A stretch of DNA of 64,000 nucleotides from Seiridium cupressi (Eukaryota > Ascomycota > Sordariomycetes > Amphisphaeriales > Sporocadaceae), in NCBI GenBank assembly GCA_036674765.1, contig JARVKI010000022.1, positions 1 through 64,000 on the forward strand, read 5' to 3'. Shown piece after piece: positions 58,042-64,000 of this stretch (the stretch's first letter is position 1; every line of letters begins with the position of its first letter). A model generated the notes under the pieces. That model was given only the letters and a program-made list of their open reading frames with translations. It was not told the origin of the DNA and made no database searches. Both the position numbers and the translations under genes were made by a program.

Positions 58042-59617
58042 CTCATGATACTAGTGTCTCCCAAGGCCGCTTTGACAACCATGGTTGATCGAAGACTACG
58101 CTGTCCTAGGAGTGGGCGAGGAAGTACGGCCTCCTACCCTCTAGAAGGCGTTGGATATATTCCCAGCTTCATTTTCAGTTTTGTTTCGTCCCAGAGGAGC
58201 TCCCTCTCCTCTGAATTGAGAAATTCTTCACCACTTGTTTACTCCAGCGCACATTTCCTCGAACGTTGCTTGTCTACATGATAGCCCACCCTACGCACAA
58301 GCCGCGGAGGTACCAAAGTCTGGCGCTCTGTGGCAGGTCTATGAACAACGAGCAATCGGCTCTCTGATCCTATGGTCCAGTGGGTGCAGCACAACTTTCC
58401 CGCCAAAGAGACTGGATACCTCTTGATTGCTCGAAGCCAACCGCCATCGAGCACCAATCAGCATACACATCCCAGCAGTATTGAAGTCAATTTGATCGTG
58501 TACCAGACGAAGTTGCTCGATACCTCCGCTCGGGATGGTTGGTATCGTTCGCAAGGCGAATGAGCATGGACAACGAGATGTGGAGCAACTTAAATCGAAC
58601 GGGGTGAGCCATTCGGCAGGAAGATATCGGAGCCCAGCGAAGTAGCTGCGCTCCGCGACACTCTTGATCCTCCCGGTTGGTGGCCTTGATGGACTGGAAA
58701 TAGATAGAAGAATACAATCACATTACACTATGTTGTTTGCCCTGTGTTGAGCGAGTCAATTATCAAGTCGGCTTCAGCATACCCCCGCCCCCCCTTGTCA
58801 TCTTTGCAACGCATAAACAAAAATCAATCAGTAGTAATGTCAACACTTGGTTGTATCAATGGTTGCTCGTAGCAGTCTTAGTTTGGCGTCATTAGTGTAC
58901 TGCGCACATAACAAAGGGCAATCTTCTTCTACCCTCTAATTGTCGTACTATCCTAGCACATGTATGTCCCTCGCTGCATAACATTATTTGGACTTTTTTA
59001 TGTCCATGTTAGAATAGATTTAGCCACGCATAATATACACAATGATGGAACGCGGTCTTAACAAATGTTTTACTTGGCGTCTATGATTGATATATGTGAT
59101 GATCTCGCAACCCATGGGTTAGTTGTGTCTGTTCATAAAAACCACTTTCGGCCACGCTGGCAATCTGCAGGGCCAAGTCAAAAGAGATGACCTCATAGAC
59201 TAGTCAACACACGAATGAGGAATAACTCAAACGGTGATAGCTCGGTTGCAGCTCGAAGAGCCGTGTTCTATTCTCGAAAGCCAAGGTCGGCGAATAGAAC
59301 GTGCACAGTTGGGAAATGCAGTAGTCCAAGGGGCAGAACTTCAGTCAGCAATACGATGTTGTTCTATTCCACGATGAATACGACAGCACTTCCCAAACTC
59401 CACAAGTTCAAACAAAATAATGGTCTTGCAAAAATACGCAGCCTTCTTGCATTTCTGGAATATGCCTATCTAGGTGCAGAGTATATACCACAGACTCAGG
59501 CCTTGGGATCATCTCTGTTATTCCGTTCTGCAAAACGCCTCAACTCCATGCAATGCACTTTTACCCGTTATCGATTTACTGATATCTCGGTCTTACAGAA
59601 ACCGAATCGCTCGCCTC
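58042..59617. other. Convergent intergenic region
   Basis: This lies between the NUFIP1-like gene and NSA2 3' ends, 1.58 kb. An 8-bp perfect hairpin lies at 58192-58213, probably in the 3' UTR. A poly-C run lies near 58784-58795. No gene is recognised. Confidence 0.5.
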
Positions 59618-61204
59618 TTAGACTAGTAACACAGCATTCAAGCAGCCGTCCTTCAGACGAGTCAGTTATAGATCTCGAAGTTGACGAAAACCATCATCAA
59701 AAACTCACATTCTCCGGGTTATTCGTGATCTGGGCGTACCTGCCCCAAGCTACCTTGCCACTGGCAGTAACCAAGCCCAATTCTGCGACATTTACTTCGA
59801 TCACGGTTCCCTTGGTTAAAACACCTAGGTTGGTGTAAAGAGGGTTTTGAGGGTTCTTCTTGACGGAGATGATCGGAAGTTGTACAGTAACTCCTACGCG
59901 CACGGAAAAACATCAGTCTTGAAGTCTATGATATGAGCCATGCGGGAGTGAAGTGTGCAACGTACCGAGCTCTGGGTGGGTGACATTGGCCTTCTTATAT
60001 CGAAGTCCCATGGGACGACTTTGTATATCAAGGTCAGCGATTTGTTCTTCGACGTATACCAGGTTTATATGGAAATGCCATCGCAAGGTTGCCACGGGCA
60101 CACGATCGCTAAACGGGGCGCGAATCAGAGATTTATGCACTCAGTCTAGGTCAGACTTGGCCATCTGCGTTGAAGGAGAAGCTTTTCCGGCGCGAAGACC
60201 GACGCAGAGCGCCAGTGCAATGTCTCCGAAGCGCAAATACTCAACGAGGATAACGCCGCTCCCGAGATGAACCACCAGGGATAAAATATCACGGAAATCT
60301 TCTTACATGAATCTCTCATACTGTAAGTGACATGTTAGTACCATGAAATCCTCAAAGATGGTATTGGAGTACTCCAGGATTATACAACGCACCTTGACTG
60401 GCCGGCGGGTGAAGTCAGGACCGACGAAAGTTGGTTTGGTTATCATGCCTAGAGATTAAACGTTATTCATCAAGGCCTTCCTACTCCAAACCGGAAAGAG
60501 ACTCACGCTTCCAGGACTTCTTCGCAGTTTTCTTGCCAGTGCTGATGACCTTGAACATTTCCTCCTCGCCTAGATTTGGGTCAGAATATGTAAAGCTAGG
60601 AACAAGATGGTGTGACTACTTACTTATGCCTTTGACCTTGGGGAGCGGCACGGCAAAACGGGCCGCTTTGTCTGCTCGTTTTTGCTTGACTGCGCTGGAC
60701 AGCGCCTTCGCCGAAGTAGGATTGCTACGATCCAGAAGATATTGCGGAAGAGGGGTCGAGGGATCCTTCTCAGCCGCGGACTTGACATTCCTTTCCTCAT
60801 GTGTCTTGATCTGCTTCTTCATCTGGATCTTCTCCTTACGCCTGCTCTCGTTTCGAAGCTTGGCACGCAGACCTCGCAGCTCCTGGGAATCCTTGGAGGC
60901 CTGGTGACCCGCACGTGCTTCGCGCTCTGATAGTCCATGATTAGAGCCAAACAACCAAGATGTGTCGCAAGATGATTCGGGGAAGCGCTCGAGCAAACGG
61001 GAGGGAAGAAGAGGTGTGCTTACTGCGGGTACGCTCTTCGTGATCGCTTCATCATGAATCAGCTAACAATCTCTTCGCGGCGGACAGGGAACGTACAGTC
61101 GGCGACCATGGAGCTTCCTCCATCTCTCCATCTAAACGACAAGCACGGTTAGCCAAATGGAAGCTCCACAGACCTGTCTTGCTTACATATTCGTTCTGCG
61201 GCAT
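59618..61204 (-). CDS. NSA2: 60S ribosome biogenesis factor Nsa2
   Basis: A nucleolar pre-60S assembly factor related to ribosomal protein S8e. Ten exons: 61204-61187, 61131-61097, 61046-61024, 60926-60624, 60569-60507, 60448-60393, 60320-60307, 60018-59966, 59893-59709 and 59650-59618. All phases agree and give 260 residues, the same as the family norm. Landmarks are [86 protein letters not shown] and the end [10 protein letters not shown]. Position 10 reads ERW in place of the usual ERH. Most exons are too short to be seen as ORFs. Exon 7 is only 14 nt and the following intron is 288 nt, long for this genome. Confidence 0.93.
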
Positions 61205-63059
61205 CTTGGGGTATGGCCCTCAATGGGTCTTTGTCCGATGCTGGCGGTGCGTGGGGAAATCTGTAAGATTTGTTGGTGGTGAGGTTGTTCGCAGAGCTGC
61301 TGTCCAAGAACAGTGCAATTGTATGGTCGATATCGTCCTTATCGGAGCCCGCCACTTGGTGAAGACAGGCAAAAAAATTAATCGGCGCCGGAACAACCAA
61401 GGGACCCCACCAAAGGCGGGGCCAGATGCGACGGGCCAGACGCGCAAACGCCCGCCTCTCCACAGACTTAGAGTCCCTAACCCCGGCCGACACTGGATCT
61501 AAGATTTATGGATACAAATTCAAGGCTTCATACAGCATGTAGGTATACCCATTCCCGTCCCTTGTCGATTGTACAGTCATGGCATAGAAACAAAGTGATA
61601 TCACAGAGCCGGGACCGGGAACCTTACCCAGCATCAATCGAAGGACTCCGCACGCGCAACATCACGGGCCACTCGAATACGCATTGTAGATATGAAATAT
61701 AGTTTCTTCGTCATTAAATCCTCCTATGCAAGTGCAACGACTCAATAAAAACAAGATTTCCTTGAAGAAAGCTGAGTTACGAAAACCTCAAATATATTGT
61801 ACAGTAGAGAAGATGATCTGAAGCTGCACCAAATACTTCAAACTTGACGGGGAGATCTCGTAGTATAGTTCTCGTGCAACTTACCGTGGTGCATTGCACA
61901 CAACCTGGAGCTAATGAGGAAACTACAAGGCAGTAAGCCACTAGGCCATACCTGTCTGCGTCAGCCTCTTACTTCATCTGAATAGCTCAAGGTACCATAA
62001 AGGAGGAAGTTGATTGGCGGTATAGAAATAGTCTCTGGTCAGAAAGCCGACATACACATACAGACGAGAAAGCGATATCAAGGACCTTGGGCGAGCCCAA
62101 AACAACGGACGTTGCGTGAACTACCACGTTGAAAGCTATTAGTAGTACTATCACCTACATATCCCCATACTCAATCAGACCATGGAATTGGTGATAATAC
62201 CGCATATAAACAGTTGCTTTAGATCGTGATAACCGTACCCAAGTAGAGGTCACTGTGCCCCTGGGTCACTAATTTACAGTATATCTTGTTAAGTTGTCTT
62301 GAGCCAAACGTACATACAAGGGCCCGAAGATTGGCGGCCGCAGAAGCCGTCATACCAGAGATTTAGAGCAGCGTGGACTGGTGTGGAACAGTGTATTGCA
62401 AAGCAAGAAACTGACTGGGCCTGAGTGACGTGGACCTCCCACGACCCAAGGTATATTTTATCTCTCGTTCTTTGTAAGTTGCAACTACTAAAAACAGTAG
62501 AGGGTTAGAAACACAGGGGCCGATTCCCATTCGGGCCTCGCGTGGTACGACCTTGTATTCAATACGAACGATAAAAAATAAGATACAGATTCAAAATAAC
62601 TTTTGCTGGCTCAAACGGCCATCAATGCCCTCCCGTTGTGTTACCATAGTAGCCCCTCTGGGCTACTGCTTCCAGCCACACCTATCAGCCACTCGCTCTA
62701 TGGTGCATCACCGCGAGAGGATAATTGTTCATTGCAATATCACTAAAATAGGCATTCTATGAAAATAACGAGAAATTTTATATGCACCAGCAAGTCCCTA
62801 GTTACTCACAATTTTGAAAACCAAGTTGGTCACTGTTGCACAAAGCATGTTTGTACGTACCTAATCTTTTATTCATAAGTGAGGATGAACTTTGGTCGGC
62901 ATCGGAACAACCAGGACCCCACTGAAATGAAGTTGATTGGCTAGTGCTTGTGCAAGGCCGAATGGCAAGCTCCAAATTTCTAGAGCCAACAGTCAAGAGT
63001 TGATCGAGTCTTGCGACCAAGGAGAACGTATCACCGACGCCTCAATTCGCTTTGCCGGA
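61205..63059. promoter_or_regulatory. Divergent intergenic region, NSA2 / bL21m
   Basis: This 1.86-kb gap holds both promoters. No protein family, tRNA or rRNA gene is recognisable. Composition is slightly more AT-rich between about 61.7 and 62.9 kb. Confidence 0.5.
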
Positions 63060-63764
63060 ATGTCACGCTCCCTCCTGCGCTCCGTCCTGGAGATCCGGAC
63101 ACCTCTTACGCGACTGCCGCCGTCTTTCCTGCTCCCAATCCAGTCGCGACGCCCCCTATCAAGCACCCCCAACGTACGGCAAGACCTCGAGCAGCAGTCG
63201 ACGCCAAACCCTGTAGCCAGCGATGCGATCTTCAAGCCGGCAGTTGACCCGGCACATGCGTTCGTTGCGGAAGATGGATCGCTGCAACCTCAAAAACCTC
63301 ACCAGTCCGTTCCGGAACCTCTGTACCCTAAGCAACCGCAGACCACAGGGCCCCTGTCTCCCGAGGCAGCACAATCGATAAACCAGCTCATGCCGCTGCT
63401 GCGCACGCAGCCCAACCACTACATAACGGCACACATCTGGGGACGACCCTATCTCGTGCAGGCCGGCGATCAGATCCGACTCCCGTTCAAGATGCCGGGC
63501 GTACTCCCCGGCGACGTTCTGCGCCTGGACCGCGCCTCCACGCTGGGATCGCGCGACTACACGCTCCAGGGGGCGCCGTTCATCGACGAGCGGCTGTACG
63601 AGTGCAGGGCGACCGTCACGGGCACGGAGAGCGAGCCCCTGAGGATCAAGGTCAAGACCAAGAGGCGGCAGAGGAGGAATAAGACGGTCAGGAGCAAGCA
63701 CCAGTACACTATACTGCGAATCACGGATTTGAAACTCAAGGGACCGGAAGCCATCGGACTGTAA
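63060..63764 (+). CDS. MRPL49: Mitochondrial large ribosomal subunit protein bL21m
   Basis: A single exon encodes 234 residues. The N-terminus (MSRSLLRSVLEIRTPLTRLP, then SRRPLSSTPN) is Arg/Ser/Leu-rich without acidic residues near the start, as expected for a mitochondrial presequence. A Pro/Gln-rich linker follows. The bL21 domain starts at about residue 115 (NHYITAHIWGRPYLVQAGDQ), with LPGDVLRLDRASTLGSRDYT and the rRNA-binding basic loop KVKTKRRQRRNKTVRSKHQY, and ends soon after ILRITDL. The ATG at 63060 is preferred because the frame upstream has no other ATG near a plausible presequence. Confidence 0.92.
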   Translation: MSRSLLRSVLEIRTPLTRLPPSFLLPIQSRRPLSSTPNVRQDLEQQSTPNPVASDAIFKPAVDPAHAFVAEDGSLQPQKPHQSVPEPLYPKQPQTTGPLSPEAAQSINQLMPLLRTQPNHYITAHIWGRPYLVQAGDQIRLPFKMPGVLPGDVLRLDRASTLGSRDYTLQGAPFIDERLYECRATVTGTESEPLRIKVKTKRRQRRNKTVRSKHQYTILRITDLKLKGPEAIGL

Positions 63765-64000
63765 ATTATGAGAAGTAGAGCGCCAGGTGACTCAAGATTC
63801 AAACCTTTGCCCGAGGAATGGTCAAATTCGAGGCCTGAGTGGGTGGAAAGCATGGTCGAGGAAGGAAGTGTATATCAGAGGACATGTAGACAAAAGGAAG
63901 GGGGTCCAGTCAATTGTATCAAGGCCACAGCATCTGTACAACATAACAATAGGTCATTTCATCAGCTGACCATCACCCTCTCATCGATATGTACCACATA
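63765..64000. other. 3' flank of bL21m gene to window end
   Basis: This is the 3' UTR and flanking DNA. No gene is recognised before the edge. Confidence 0.5.

Noticed and set aside
1..64000. CRISPR arrays, bacterial operons, intact transposons, secondary-metabolite cluster
   Set aside because: No regularly spaced repeats, no transposase or integrase frames, and no backbone biosynthetic genes such as PKS or NRPS are visible.

Overview
The window reads as a nuclear chromosome segment of a filamentous ascomycete (Pezizomycotina, most likely Sordariomycetes). Grounds are: genes split by short introns (mostly about 47-100 nt, GT-AG, CTAAC/CTAAT branch sites), intergenic gaps of 0.1-3.6 kb, almost entirely housekeeping eukaryotic genes on both strands, and an AT-saturated left end that looks like repeat-induced point mutation (RIP). 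The genus is not determinable from the sequence. I recognise 21 genes with usable coding models; most introns were placed by hand, so exon edges are predictions checked by reading frame and family conservation.

Left third (1-23.4 kb): a RIP-type AT-rich block (1 to about 535), then an annexin with a Pro/Gly/Tyr-rich N-terminus (+), an ABCC-type ABC transporter (+), cytoplasmic dynein intermediate chain (-), mitochondrial F1Fo ATP synthase subunit e (+), nucleoporin Nup159 (-), proteasome beta-2 subunit Pup1 (+), a GNAT acetyltransferase broken by an in-frame TAG (-), and the COPII cargo receptor Erv46 (+).

Middle (23.4-49.5 kb): a 3.6-kb stretch with no recognisable gene, then a Sel1-repeat Nif1/Dsf2-like protein (+), a secreted cyanovirin-N-homology protein (-), a GT17-type glycosyltransferase (-), L-threonine aldolase with a possible mitochondrial presequence (+), a secreted animal-like GH37 trehalase (+), an 11-exon, about 1797-residue protein joining a nucleotidyltransferase-like domain to ankyrin repeats (+), and the Fe-S targeting protein Mms19 (-).

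Right third (49.5-64 kb): NAD-dependent methylenetetrahydrofolate dehydrogenase Mtd1 (+), signal peptidase subunit Spc2 (-), ER membrane complex subunit Emc3 (+), RNA polymerase III subunit Rpc25 (-), a NUFIP1-type CCCH zinc-finger protein (+), ribosome biogenesis factor Nsa2 with ten exons (-), and mitochondrial ribosomal protein bL21m (+).

There is no metabolic cluster. Most genes form divergent or convergent pairs. The one coherent pair is SPC2/EMC3, two ER membrane-protein biogenesis genes sharing a 337-bp divergent promoter. The most unusual items are the nucleotidyltransferase-like/ankyrin protein, whose gene has two consecutive tandem splice acceptors that could switch a stop codon in or out; the nonsense codon in the GNAT gene, in RIP dinucleotide context; a GC-AG intron in RPC25; and a 14-nt microexon in NSA2.
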